Assembly (NCBI RefSeq): GCF_010389155.1
Contig: NC_057768.1
Coordinates: forward strand, 24,747,966 to 24,811,965
DNA length: 64,000 nucleotides
Reading direction: 5' to 3'
Origin: Erigeron canadensis
Taxonomy: Eukaryota; Streptophyta; Magnoliopsida; Asterales; Asteraceae
In this document: in pieces, positions 50,830 to 62,972 of the stretch
Numbering within the stretch: position 1 is the stretch's first letter
How the letters are laid out: the number at the start of each line of letters is the position of its first letter
Position numbers and translations under genes: made by a program
Notes under the pieces: model-generated
What the model saw: the letters and a program-made list of their open reading frames with translations, nothing else
Told to the model about the DNA's origin: nothing
Databases searched by the model: none

Positions 50830-51848
50830 GGAAAAAATCTATAAAAAGATGATAATCTTTTTACACAAAATTCATAATAAGGGAACCTATTTAGTTTTCG
50901 TATATTAAAAGAATTTCATTTTTAAAAATTCCGCAATAAAGGTAAAAACATTAGTTTTTAACGCTAACCACCGTAACTACCACGTCACCATACAACATCA
51001 TTGAAAACTGGTTACTGGTACTTTGACTAAATATAAAAATAAAAATACATACGCACATAAAAGTTTTTATATATTAAAATTACGACAGTCTTGTTTTTCT
51101 TCAAGTTCTTGAACTTGGTTTCACCTCTGACAATGTAAGCAAGCTGCTTCCCAATTGGTTGAATACTTAGAATGTCAAAACCAGCCATACTAGAAACAAT
51201 CTCTTCGTGCTTTGCAGAAATCAAAATATCTAAATTAATGCTAAAGTCTTTCTTGTCTTTTGCGACTTAATCAGAAGCAAAAAACTTATTAGAAATTGCG
51301 ATACATTGTTCAAGATTGACTCAATCATAACCAGAATCATGGTCTCAACCATGGGTATCAAGCACAGGTGAGCTCAGACTGTGAAAAAGGCTCCAAAAAT
51401 CGAAATCGATAAGCAGGGTTTTCGTTATTGGATGACGGTGGCAAAGAGATGTCTAGTTAATTTAAGAATTGCCATAGGTGCAGGTGATAATATAGCGATT
51501 ACTTATCGATCGAATTTGAGCATTAAATAATTAAGGTTCATGAGTTTTAGGGGGAAAAAAAGGAGGAGGAAATGAGTGGGGAGAGAAAAAGAGAAAACAA
51601 AATGTGTTTTTGTTTATATAAAAACATATATAATTATATATGTGTATTTTTAACTCAGTCATAAGTCCACGTAAGACGTGGCATGATGATGTGACACTTA
51701 AATGATAACTGATGTTAAAAACTAACAATGTTATCTTTATTATAAAATTTTTAATAAGAAATGAGATTCTTTTAATAGACAAAAACTAAATAAATTCCTG
51801 TTATTAAAAATTATGTATAAAAAGATTATCGTTTTTTGGATTTTTCCC
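50830..51848. mobile_element. Pack-MULE carrying a Toc159-family gene fragment
   Basis: 1019 bp with ~170 bp inverted arms (left 50830-~51000, right ~51670-51848; ends GGAAAAAATC and its inverse, shared block GATAATCTTTTTA). ATTTTATTA (50821-50829) and ATTTTACTA (51849-51857) are 9 bp flanks with one mismatch. Between the arms lies a broken piece of a host gene (51081-51470) and no transposase. Confidence 0.85.
51081..51470 (-). pseudogene. Toc159-family chloroplast import receptor fragment (M domain)
   Basis: The minus strand reads NNENPAYRFRFLEP, then after a frame change LDTHG*DHDSGYD*VNLEQ, then KDKKDFSINLD and SMAGFDILSIQPIGKQLAY plus IVRGETKFKNLKKNKT. This is the start of the membrane domain of Toc159/132/120 GTPase receptors, which import precursor proteins at the chloroplast outer envelope. 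In-frame stops at 51347-51345 (TGA), 51323-51321 (TGA) and 51269-51267 (TAA), plus a frameshift near 51360, make it non-functional. It covers about 120 residues of a >1000-residue protein and lies wholly inside the Mutator-like arms, so it was captured, not left by local duplication. Confidence 0.82.
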
Positions 51849-52061
51849 ATTTTACTATTCTACTAAATTTTAAGAAAAATACCTACAGGAAAACTTTTAT
51901 TTACACATGACAAATACATAGAAGCCAAGATCCCCAATCTATCCCAAATTTGAACAAACGCTACACGCTATAAGGTTATTGGCAAATAGATAAACACATG
52001 GAAAAAAGGTGAAAATAACAATATATAGAGGGGGAGATAATGATTAATCCTTCTAATATAA

Positions 52062-52188
52062 TAGCCTAAAAATTCTTCTAATTTTTAGATGAGAACATGT
52101 GGAGAAATTTCAGGGGGTGAGATTAGGGAAGAGAATTAGTGGTATTCATATGTCACTCTCTAAAGCTATTAGAAGGATTTTTAGGCTA
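52062..52188. mobile_element. Small MITE, 127 bp
   Basis: 21 bp inverted ends with one mismatch: TAGCCTAAAAATTCTTCTAA at the left, and the complement of TTAGAAGGATTTTTAGGCTA at the right. Non-coding. Confidence 0.7.
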
Positions 52189-52280
52189 ATTTTTTAAGAG
52201 AAATAATTTTTCTAAATAAAAGAGGATATATACTCGATGACGAGGAATCGTTGATTTCAAAAGCTAATGGCAATCCATCA

Positions 52281-52733
52281 TTAAGAGTGTATTCTCGATT
52301 TTTTTTTTAACGAATAGGAAAAGAAAGGATTGGAAAACTTCTCTATTTTGCATTCTTGAGTTTTTTTTTTAAAAGAAAGGAAAGGGGAAGAAAAGAAAAC
52401 ATGGATGTTTTTGAAGTAAAAACTTTCCTCCAATTTTTGGGAGGATTTGGATGGAAAACTTTTAAGTTATGTGTATAATTACTAATTTACCCCTATTAAT
52501 TAATAACAACTTTATAGGAAAAAGGACATAATTGTAAAATTATAACTTTTTTCTCTTTCTTTTCTTTTCTTTCTATCTCAAGAACACTATTAATTTTGTG
52601 TTTTCTTTTCTTTTTTTTAGTTTTTCATATAACTTGAGAATACCTTTTTGATATATAAATTTTTTTCTTTTATTTCCTTATCCAATCTTTTTCTTTCCTA
52701 TCATTTAAAAAAAAACTCGAGAATATAGTGTAA
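52281..52733. repeat. MITE-like dispersed repeat, copy 2
   Basis: Full-length twin of 1706-2155 in the same orientation, with ends TTAAGAGTGTATTCTCGA and TCGAGAATATAGTGTAA. Confidence 0.65.
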
Positions 52734-54353
52734 GTAAAAACATGTTATTTTCTTATCAAGCGGTCAATATTAAAATTCAAGTCAGATTAATTACTAGTAA
52801 AAGAGAAGGATTTGCTCCTACGTCCTAGTGTCCTACAATAGTAGGGGAAACATAAACAATCCATCATTAATTACCTTGCTAAGCAATAACTATCACATAT
52901 CGTTATTCATGATACATTGTGTTATGTTTTTGTTTGCAATATATTTTTTCCTGGTAAAAAGGATGACCTAGTCAGATTACTACTATTATTTTTTTTTATT
53001 TATTATTCTTCACTTTGCTCTTAGAAAAATAAAAATCTAGAACATCAAACGGATAATTATTATATATTTCAAGTGTGCTTTCAAAATAACTTTTTGACTC
53101 AAACTTATATGACATTGCACTAAGTCCGCTCATATATATGACCTTTAGTTTTTATGCCCCCATAGTACATGTTCAGACTGCAAAAATAATGGATTAAAGT
53201 TTTTATGCCCCCATAGATATCTCTAAAGTTGATCCAACTTTATAGGTAAAGTTGGATCAACTTTAACCATTGAATTAAATCCAATGGTAAAGATTAAAAT
53301 TTAATGTTTAAATTTTAACCATTGAATTTAATCCAATAATTAAAGTTTATCAAAATTTACATATTAAGTTGTATCAACTTTATAAGATCTCAATCCAAAA
53401 ATGAATATATATATCTACAGTAAGTAGTAACACCGTGATATTTTTGATGAGTTGCTCAGTAATATCCTTTTCTTCGTAAGATTTTAGATGCCAATTATGT
53501 TTGTTCGGACCAATCAGCGAGTGTAACCGACAAGTTTGCAATCCCATCGGGACAATGCATCAAAACATCAACACAAATGTGACTCATAAGAATCACATAA
53601 AAGCGGGGATACAATAGAACCCATAATGATTATGCTCACATGGAAAAAATTTGGCGTTTAGTTTTAATCGGCATATATATAGCTAGCATTATTAGTTCCA
53701 TCTATACCAACTTTAATATAAGAAACAAACATGATGCAAATCAAATATTTAAAAAAACATGATTCAAGACACCATTTGTAGCAAATCTAGCTATCATTCC
53801 GACTATCATAAAATGTAAAATATGCTAACCTCACTCTTCTCCGATGAGTAAACGTTGTCAGCAACAAAATTTAGGATATTTTAATTAATTTTAGTTTTTA
53901 ATTCTAAGTTTATCTTTTCATATTCCATTGAGAAGGTAGAAAATGATTTTAATTACATATGAAACAATCCTATCATGAATGGTTTCAAACACCAATCTTG
54001 GAGTGTAAATATGATCCAATGTTCTTGAGAGAAATAATCTACGTGGGAAATATACTACCAAAGTAAGATCTATTTATAACTGTCAGTCATAACATTAGGA
54101 GTAGACAGATATCTTTCCTTGTAGCTTAAAGAAAGATTCCTCTCTAATTTCATTATCAAAACAACTCAACAAACACAAGATGTAAAAAGTTACAATAAAG
54201 CTAGTCTAAAATATATATGTTAACCAGATCAAGTGAAAACCTTTTTTTTTTGAAAAAAACTTAGTATATAACTCAACTTTTCCTCGTGCGAAAACACTTG
54301 TTAATTGTTGTCATTATCCACTTCCTAAGTTCCTTAACTAGCTTGTTTCTTTA
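52734..54353. other. Gene-free AT-rich region
   Basis: No coding signal. Contains the hairpin listed at 53225-53264. Confidence 0.45.
53225..53264. repeat. Perfect 18 bp inverted repeat
   Basis: AAAGTTGATCCAACTTTA, spacer TAGG, then TAAAGTTGGATCAACTTT. It is followed by further inverted AACCATTGAATTAAATCCAATGG-type sequence, so it may be the heart of a small MITE. Confidence 0.8.
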
Positions 54354-54680
54354 TCTATCTATGCTACCTAATAAAGCAAATCCTCCCCTATTAATTATTT
54401 TTGTCTTTGAAATACCTTATTTGTCATTGGACATTTGTTATTTTCATGATACCCTCTCCACCCTAAAATCAGGAACACTCTAACCACTGTCCCTCTTTTG
54501 TAACCCGCAATTTTGTTAACGCTGATATGGAAATTACTACCATCAACCGCTGTCACTTCCACCCACCGCCGCAGTATATGGTCGCTGCATCGCGCGAGTA
54601 TCCATCTAGTACTACCTAATAAAGAAAATCCCCCCCCCCCCCCCAATTTATTATTTCTGTCATTGAAATATCTTATTCAC
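54354..54680 (+). mobile_element. Two nested Helitrons
   Basis: An inner element, 54358-54609, starts TCTATGCTACCTAATAAAGC and ends ATCGCGCGAGTATCCATCTAG before T. On its left sits TCTA (54354-54357) and on its right TACTACCTAATAAAG, the split 5' end of a second, related Helitron whose body continues to about 54680, where the CACTA element begins. Confidence 0.65.
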
Positions 54681-55812
54681 CACTACAAAAATCCAAATAG
54701 ACACCCCTCATAGAAACGTGTTTAAATTTTTTTTTAATAAAACTGGTTTCTTAAAAAACTAAGGAGACCCGTTTTGAATAAAAAAGTGGTCTCTATGTAT
54801 AAAGAGGAGTTTACAGTAAATAACAGGTCTCTTTAAGTTCAAATGGACACCGATTTTAAAGCAATAAACGATATCTTTTCATAAAGACCGGTTTGTGATA
54901 ATAACACTTCTCTAAACTTATCAAATAGAGAGCGGTCTTAAGAAAACACTTCTCTATACTCTGAAATCAAAACCCGTTATGGAAAAAACACTTTTAAAGT
55001 ATTTTCCTACCTTTTGTTTCGGCTAAAGTTGTTTGAAGAACGGATATATCATCAGATTAAAAGGATATATACGATGTAAAATTTAGTTATCTCTCTTTCT
55101 CAATTCAATCACCAGTATTTGAACACATAAAAAATATTACAGATATAGTACCATCAAATTTCTTAAAACAATACATTATAAAGTTTCAGCTTTTGGAAAA
55201 AAAGGTATGTAAATAAACAAATTACTATGTACATGTTCTTATTTACTGAGCTTTTTTAATATATATGTTTAACGTAGATTGTCAATCTTTCTCACCTTTA
55301 ATTCTCACCTTTAATTTTATGTAATTTTGTTAGTTTTAATTTGACTATGCATGGGTATTAGCTAGCAATTATATGAAAAGGTACAATGATACATGAAATT
55401 GATCGTGCATATATATAACATTAATTTGGAAAAACTAGGATGCTTTAAATTATTATTGTGTTTCATTGATTATGATGTAGTTGGTTTGAATCAAGATATT
55501 AAATATATCATACCGTATGTTTTAGTAATATCTATTATGGTTTCTTTTAACTTCATCATATTGTAACAGATTAAACTTATATGCATATCCTTAAATACAT
55601 ACTATTATATCATACAAGCATTAACCCCATCTAGTTATATACTTTTTGTACATGGTATCATATAATTGTAATATATGTGTATATATATATATATTTTTTA
55701 TTTTTATATCAATAATTAAATTTATCATATAGTATATGATACATGCATATGCCATCCTTTATAGGTTAATTAAGTTTAACATATATAATAGTCTTTTTAT
55801 GTATATATCTAG
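54681..55812 (+). mobile_element. CACTA (En/Spm) transposon left end and subterminal region
   Basis: CACTACAAAAATCC at 54681 is a canonical CACTA terminus. Downstream, GACCGGT / GGTCTC / ACCGGTTT-like motifs recur in both orientations to about 55000, as expected for subterminal transposase-binding repeats. 55000-55812 is AT-rich leader DNA. No matching TTTTGTAGTG right end lies in the window. Confidence 0.7.
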
Positions 55813-58800
55813 ATGAAACGGAGTGAATGGATGTACGAGATTGGTCGTCATACAAATGAATACCAAAAAAACTTGGCTGATTTTATGGAAGTAGCGGAGG
55901 CTGATCGAGTGTTGCAAGGAAATTCTAGAATATCATGTCCTTGTGCAGATTGCAAAAACTGTGTAAAATATGATGAAGCGAGAGAAATATATAGACATTT
56001 GGTGGTAAAGGGTTTTGTGCCAGGTTATACTTGTTGGTCATATCATGGGGAGTTATTGGTTGATAGTGGTGTAGACGACATAAATGAAAATGATAATGAC
56101 CATGCATACCACAACCTCGATCATGATAATTTTACTGAAATGTTTAATGTATTGAGAGAAAAAGCTACTAAAAGTGTTAATGATAATGAAAGTGGTGGAG
56201 ATGATGTAGATGATAATTATGATGATGCATATGATGATGATGATGCAACTGAAAACGATGAATTTCAACAAGTGTTTGCCGACTCAAAAGAAGATTTGTA
56301 CAATGGTTGTAAAAAGTACTCAAAACTTTCTGCGGTATTGAATTTGTTTACTTTAAAAGCAGACTATGGTTGGAGTGACGCAAGCTTCAAAAGACTTTTA
56401 GAAGTTGTGCATGACATGCTCCCAGAAGATAACGTGTTGCCTGTTTCGTTATATGAAGCAAAGAAAATGTTGTGTCCAATGGAATGGAAGTTGAAAGAAT
56501 ACCAGCATGTCCAAATGATTGTATGTTATATAGAAATGAGCATAGCGACCTCCATGAATGTCTCAAATGTGGTGCGTCTAGGTATGAGCGCAAAAAAAAA
56601 AGTCGGGGATGATGTGAAGAAGAATCCCCCCCCAGCTAAAGTTTTGTGGTATTTTCCCATCATACCAAGAGAAAAGACGATTATTTGCGAACCCTAGAGA
56701 TGCAAATTTGTTGCGTTGGCATGATGAAGAACGTAAAAACGATGGGAAAATTAGACATGTGGCTGATTCCCCTCAATGGAGGAATATAGAAACATTTGAC
56801 GAATTTGGAGATGAGATCAGAAATTTAAGATTCGGACTTAGTTCAGATGGAATTAATCCCTTTGGAAACATGAGCAGCCGTCACAGCACTTGGCCAGTTA
56901 TTTTATGCATTTACAATCTTCCACTTTGGTTATGCATGAAACGAAAATATATCATGATGTCTTTATTAATTCAGGGTCCGAAACAACCTGGTAATGAGAT
57001 TGATGTGTATCTCTCTCCTTTAATTGACGACTTGAAAACATTATGGAGTCCGGGAGTTGTAGGTCATGATGGGTATATGAATGAAAATTTTCGATTACGG
57101 ACCATGGTTTTTTGCACTATCAGTGATTTTCCGGCCTATGGGAACTGGTTGGGGTATGGTACAAAAGGGTCTAAGGCGTGTCCCATTTGCCAAGATAACA
57201 CATGTTCAAGATGGTTGAAATATTGCAAGAAAACAGTGTATATGGGCCATTGAAGATCACTTCCACCTAATCACCCATATCGTAACATGGGTAATCTGTT
57301 TGATGGCTATAGTGAGTACGAAAGTCTACCCCCACCACCAGATGGAGAAACTGTATTTTCCCGGGTTGAAAACTTCCAAAATGAGTTCGGTAAAAAAAGA
57401 AAGCGTGGGAAATCGGATGACATCTGGAAAAAAAAATCTATTTTTTGGGATTTACCATAATGGAAGGATTTACAGGTCCGACATTGTATTGATGTTATGC
57501 ATATCGAAAAAAATGTTTGTGATAGTTTGATCGGGTTACTATTGAATATTCCAGGGAAAACCAAAGACGGAGTTAATGTTCGAAAAGACATGGTCGATAT
57601 GAAAATACGACCGGAGCTTGCTCCACAGGAGAATAGTGATGGGACGCGAACATATTTGCCAGCAACCTGTTATACCTTGTCCAAAGATGAAAGAACTTCT
57701 TTTTGCAAATGCTTAAATGGTGTTAAGGTCCCATGAGGATATTCTTCGAACGTTACAAGGTTGGTTTTGATGAAAGACAACAAGTTGATTGGTATGAAGT
57801 CCCACGATTGCCATGTTTTGATGACACAAATGATTCCTATTGCAATTCGCGGAATACTTCTGGAACATATCCGTTATACAATAATAAAACTATGTTTGTT
57901 CTTTAACTCTATCCATTCAAAAGTGATTGATCCCGAAGCGTTGGATACTTTGCAACATGATGTTATCGTCACTCTGTGCCAACTTGAAATGTACTTCCCA
58001 CCTTCATTTTTTGATGTCATGGTTCACCTCGTATCTCATATTGTATATGAAATTAAGGCTTGCGGTCCGGTCTTTCTACGATACATGTACCCGTTTGAGA
58101 GGTATATGGGTACCTTAAAAAAGTATGTAAGGAACAGAGCTCGACCAGAAGGAAGCATTGTTGAAGGTTATGCTTCCGAGGAGATTCTTGAATTTTGTAA
58201 TGATTACCTAAGAGGCTCAAAAAGTATTGGACTCCCAGAGCGTCGACACGAGGGTAGACTGTCAGGGGCTGGTATAATTGGGAAAAGAAAGGAGTTTCCG
58301 TCAAGAGATTATATGCATCAAGCACATTTTACAGTCTTACAACACATGACATGTACTGATACATATGTAAATGAGCATAAGCGGTTTTTAAAACAGACAA
58401 ACAGGAGCAAGAGTGACAAATTTTTGGCCATTGAACATTACAACACATTTGCATCATGGTTAAAAGATAGAGTAAGTAGGTCAGAAAATATGGATGAAGA
58501 AGTGAAATGGTTGGCATATGGTCCGAGTGAGAGGGTTACAAAATATCAAGGTTATGATATAAATGGCTATACATTTTATACGAAACAACAAGATGCAAAG
58601 AGTACAATGCAAAACAGTGGAGTGACGCTAATAGCTACAACCACAGGATTCTCCACAAGGTCGTCGATCGCAAAGGATTCCTATTATGGTGTTATCGAAG
58701 AAATTGTAGAACTTGATTATAATGCCTTTAGTATACCCATGCTCAAGTGTAAGTGGGTGGAAAACCGACGAGGTGTCAAAGTCGACAATTTTGGTATCAC

Positions 58801-59098
58801 AACAGTAGACCTTTCCACAAATGGCTATGCATCAGAACCGTTCATCTTAGCTAAGCTAGCCACCCAAGTATTCTATATCGAGGACCCGAGTAACTCTAGA
58901 TGGCATGTCGTTCTCCATGGTAAACGACGTATTCTTGGTGTCGAGAACGTTGTTGATGAAGAAGAATACGATCAACTTGATGAGTTGCCCCCATTTTCTA
59001 CCGATACTCAATCAACAATTGGTGTGGCAGATAATACCATATACTTGAGATCCGACCACGATGAAGGATTATGGATTGACAATCCTCGCTCTACTTGA
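55813..59098 (+). pseudogene. CACTA TNP2-type transposase, decayed
   Basis: Segments in order: transposase-associated zinc region at 55813-56100 (SEWMYEIGRHTNEY, CPCADCKNC, HLVVKGFVPGYTCW), an Asp-rich stretch, TNP2/Transposase_21 at ~56280-57700 (ADYGWSDASFKRLLEVVHDM, ACPICQDNTCS, DVMHIEKNVCDSLIGLLLNI), then DUF4218 (QLEMYFPPSFFDVMVHLV) and DUF4216 (YGVIEEIVELDYN) at 57761-59098. Breaks: a frameshift near 56510, others near 56600 and 56680, and in-frame stops TGA 57251-57253, TAA 57458-57460 and TGA 57734-57736. Two stops fit CGA to TGA changes, as from cytosine methylation. In active elements this enzyme catalyses CACTA excision; this copy cannot encode it. A few introns may exist, but the stops lie in conserved blocks. 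Confidence 0.85.
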
Positions 59099-60349
59099 AG
59101 ACAGGTACTAAGGCGTTAAATATGTATTCTTCCAGCTTAGTGTTTTTTATTGTGTATGTTATCAATTAATCAAGTGCAGGTGTAGAATTTACCATGAAGC
59201 TACCCGTATCACAACACCTCATATGTGATCATCTGAAAAGCTGGAGTAGTGCAGTACACATAAGAGGTATCGATTGAATTTCTTAAAACATAAGATGATG
59301 AATTAAAACATAAGAGGTGGCTGTTTCGACCCATTACTTTATGCGCGGGTCAGTTTGATTTATACCAGATTGTATGGATTGAACGGATTATGCTCATTTA
59401 TATAAGTGAATATTAGTGTATTTTTATTATTTTCATCTTGAATTTTGTATGCATCAGATCCTTGTTATGTGCTGACGGGTACACCATCTTCATTTAGCAC
59501 TTGTAGCTCATAGCACTTGTAGCTCATGTGGTTGATGATAGTTTTCAGCCTAGTTCTAAGCGAGAAATCAAACGTCAGAAGAAACTAGTGAAGGAGATTA
59601 AGAGGCCAGGTGAAGCGGCCGGAGTTATGATCTTTGTTACTAGTTTACTCTTTTTTCTTTTTAATATACAGAGAGTAAGAGGTTTTGTTCGCTTATACCT
59701 GTTCCCTTTTATCAATCCTTTTTTATCATTCGTTATCCCATTGACCTGTTAGAGGTTATAACTTACCTGATTCGCCCCATTCATTAATTAAGGGGGTCGA
59801 ACTATCCACCTATAGAAAATAGTTCGGGTCAGGAAGTATTAGCCCAGAGGAGCCTCTTCATACTGGAGACCATTGATCATTGGAATTTCTGTCGGGTTTT
59901 AAAATAGTCTTTGTCTGTTTCATTACAATTCCAAAGATGAGAACCCTGGATTCAAATTGTGATTTCTGTGATTTATTCTGATTTACAAGAATTCTTGAAG
60001 TTAATGATGCTCATTCATACAAAAAGCCTAACATCATCTTTGGCTTTTGCAAAAGCGCACGACCCAAGAAGTGAATGGATCAACAGCAGTTATTCCAGGA
60101 GATCATCAGGCGGTAAAAGTTATGCGCATGTGCCGTCAAACAAAACCAATCAGAGATGGTGGTGAAAAGCAAAAGCAGGGGCTCTCAAAGGACCTTTTGG
60201 CTGGGGTTAGTGTTTGTATTCATTGTAGGCAGGCTTTGCTATTACCTTAATTGCAAATGAAAGTCAAAATGGGTGGGTTGGGTACGGTGTCAAAACAGGT
60301 AAAGTCTAAACAGAACATGGAACCCTCTTTGTCCAAATTTTTATTACTT

Positions 60350-60386
<37 letters not shown>

Positions 60387-61728
60387 TGTTGATCATTGTT
60401 GATAGTTCTATTAACAATAGAGTTTCAACTTAATGTTTTTTTATCTCGCGCCAACTCAAATTTGAATTTTTTTGATAGTAACTGCTATGTAACACGAATG
60501 TGTATCTAAATAAAAGAAGTTAGTATCCCATTGTAAATTAAAATATTGACCTTTATCTCGATTTTTGTAGGTACAAGTGCTGACCCATAACGTAGAGCAA
60601 AGGCAAAGAAATGAGCTAGCAGATTGAAGCAAAAAAGGAATCCAAAATGCTACAAATGAAAGCCACCATCGCCATTATGATGAAGAATTTACCCAATACT
60701 ACCTTAACTCTCAAGACTTGTTAGTTTGGATTATTTTGAAATCTTTTAACTTCCAAATGATGTGTATGAATACTTTGTTAGCGGATATACGTGTTTCTTA
60801 AATATTTGGATTATTATGCAATTTAGTAACTTTTATATTATTTGATTAATTTTGTGGTTGAATTAGTGTATTTTTAATTACAGGAAGAGGAACAAAAAAG
60901 TATTTTTAATTTAAAAAATGACATCCATGGGAAATCCATGGAAAAAAAATTGCCTTCTCGTTATTTACAATTATAATTTAAGTTATGTTTTTTTTAATAA
61001 CAATGGTGATTGGACTTAGCGCCATTGCATTATCATCGTCCGGTAGAAATCGACCACGTTATAAAGATAGTTAATCCGAGGGCATGACTGCACTAACCAG
61101 CTAAATTCTAGAGAAACCCCCATGTCCCAAGTTATGCTTTTCTGTTTATAATCTGATGGATAGTATGTTTTTATAATTTTTATTAACTATTTAAAAAACT
61201 GGCAACAAAATACATACAAACAATACGATTAATTCTATATCTTTTTAATAACAAATGACGATATACATCTTTATCCTAAACATAATAGGTGTCACATAAC
61301 ATGAGACTATTACTAAACAAAATACGATTCATACTATGGGACGATCATTAAACTAAACACGATTTAAAATAGAGGGTTACTTGAATATTAAATCTAAATT
61401 AGTATGAACTTCATTCAAGACTCATTCTATCTCTCAATAAAAAAGGTATTAAAATTTTCTCCCTTTTTATATCAAATTAGTTTTGCGTATTAATGTTTAA
61501 AGTTACAATTGTCACTCAAATCAAGAGTTTTAATTGTTATCAAAAAATATGAAAACAATCCTATTTGTTATCTATTTATCATAGAACAAATGATTGAAAA
61601 CAGACCTATTCGTGTTACGGGCTCATACCATGAACAAAGACATATATACTTGAACGTCAAGTACATAATCACAATTATGTTTATATTTTAATTATTAATT
61701 ATCTTTCAAATTAATATCACATTGTTAA
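59099..61728 (+). other. CACTA downstream region with exon-like scraps
   Basis: A 61 bp exon-like piece at 59549-59609 has an acceptor (TTTTCAG) and donor (CCAG/GTGAAG) and reads PSSKREIKRQKKLVKEIKRP; I do not recognise it. A lysine-rich stretch at ~60600-60720 may be the end of the second CACTA ORF. The rest is repeat-like. A (TA)n microsatellite lies at 60353-60382. Confidence 0.3.
60353..60382. repeat. (TA)n microsatellite
   Basis: About 15 uninterrupted TA units. Confidence 0.9.
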
Positions 61729-62289
61729 TATATACTATAACTAAAAAAGAAGGTTGGGGTACACTTGACACCTCTTAAAACTCTTTTTAAGCTTAAAGAT
61801 TTTTGCTAATTACTCTCTCTGTTTTTGTTTTTACATTTTTTAATTTTTTATGTGCTAATTAAATAGATAATTATATTTAAACTCTATCATAAATACTTTT
61901 GTATCAAAACAAATGTTTTTAAATTTTAAAAATATATAATATTCTTAAAGCTCTCCCTATAAATTATTATATATACAAGCTAAATTTTGATTAATATTCT
62001 CATTCATATTATTCTTCTCCTCTTATTTTTAATAAATAAATCAAGTTAAGTAAATTTCTCAACAAAAGAATCATACGAGTTTTTTTATACCACTTTAATT
62101 TTATTTTTGGATTTTGTTCGTATTTGTTTATTATTTGATACTTGTTAATTTAGTTTGTTGTCAATTATAATTTGATTATGACTTCTACTTCTACTATAAA
62201 ATGGTTTATTATTTAAAATTTATTTTGTTCATGTTTTGTTATTTTTTACATGTTTTGTTATTTATTACTTCTACGGGCTAGAAGACTAG
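61729..62289 (+). repeat. Helitron-like dispersed repeat, uninterrupted copy R1
   Basis: Matches the reverse complement of 9364-9958 plus 12020-12068 over ~550 bp and ends GAAGACTAG before T. At 61775-61777 a single TTA sits where copy R2 carries the Harbinger element, so this is its natural empty site. Confidence 0.75.
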
Positions 62290-62389
62290 TTATATACAGT
62301 GGCGGGATCAGGATCTTGAGTCTGGGTTGCCAAACAGCTTTTATACTAACAAACTTAATTAAAGGCATGAGATTTTAAGTACATATTTT

Positions 62390-62800
62390 GTGGGTTTTCC
62401 AATTACCTTTAAGCTCAATAAATACATATTTATGGATCATGGAAAAAGTCCTTTTGGAGTGTACAAATTTATAGAACCTAAAGCATGGAACGATTTCCTT
62501 ATACAAGAAAATACAGATGAAAAAAGAGTAATTTTTTTATCTTTATATATACTCGAGTATTGTATAGGATTATGTTTCATTGATTGTAATAGTTTCATTT
62601 CCTACTGTATGCAGGCAAGACGTGAAAAAGGAAGACTTGATGCCCAAGAGAAAAAATTTCCACCTCTTCTAGGCCCAACAGGGTATCATGGCAACGATGA
62701 AGTTTGGGATAAAGAGGGAGAGGATGAAAATATAGCAACACCAGCACATTGTTGGGATCCTCGCACAAGGAGTTACATGTTAGCTAGGATGAAAATTTGA
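62390..62800 (+). pseudogene. CACTA second-ORF (Transposase_24/Ptta-En-Spm-like) fragment
   Basis: First part reads SPFGVYKFIEPKAWNDFL. A probable intron (donor ~62526, acceptor TATGCAG at ~62613) is followed by ARREKGRLDAQEKKFPPLLG, PTGYHG and DPRTRSYMLARM. The W..F..kitkeK, ARRE..KYPPLLG.tGY and late RTRS layout fits the TNPA-like companion protein of CACTA elements. Both ends are missing. It may belong to the element starting at 54681, pushed away by insertions, or to another. Confidence 0.5.
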
Positions 62801-62872
62801 TCATACACCACCAGAAAGGGTTGCCGACTATCTCCTTCCCCACCAGGCACCACGACCTCCACCTTAGCTAGA

Positions 62873-62972
62873 GATTCCGATCTAATCTCGTTTGTAGCAA
62901 ATATATTCATCTGTAACAGATTTCGTTCAGATCTCGTTTGTAGCAGATTCCGATCAAGTTTCGTTTGTAGCA
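62873..62972. repeat. 27 bp minisatellite
   Basis: Units GATTCCGATC..TCGTTTGTAGCA at 62873-62899, 62919-62945 and 62946-62972, with a 19 bp partial unit at 62900-62918 and a decayed unit after. Confidence 0.85.

Noticed and set aside
51531..51782. Minus-strand 83-residue open frame
   Set aside because: It is mostly Pack-MULE arm sequence; Phe/Pro-rich by composition only.
56053..56271. Ile-rich antisense frame over the CACTA gene
   Set aside because: Complement of the GAT (Asp) repeat in the transposase.
59244..59252. GGAGTAGTG as the right end of the CACTA element
   Set aside because: It lacks the T-rich TTTTGTAGTG context, does not mirror CACTACAAAAATCC, and lies too close to the transposase stop.
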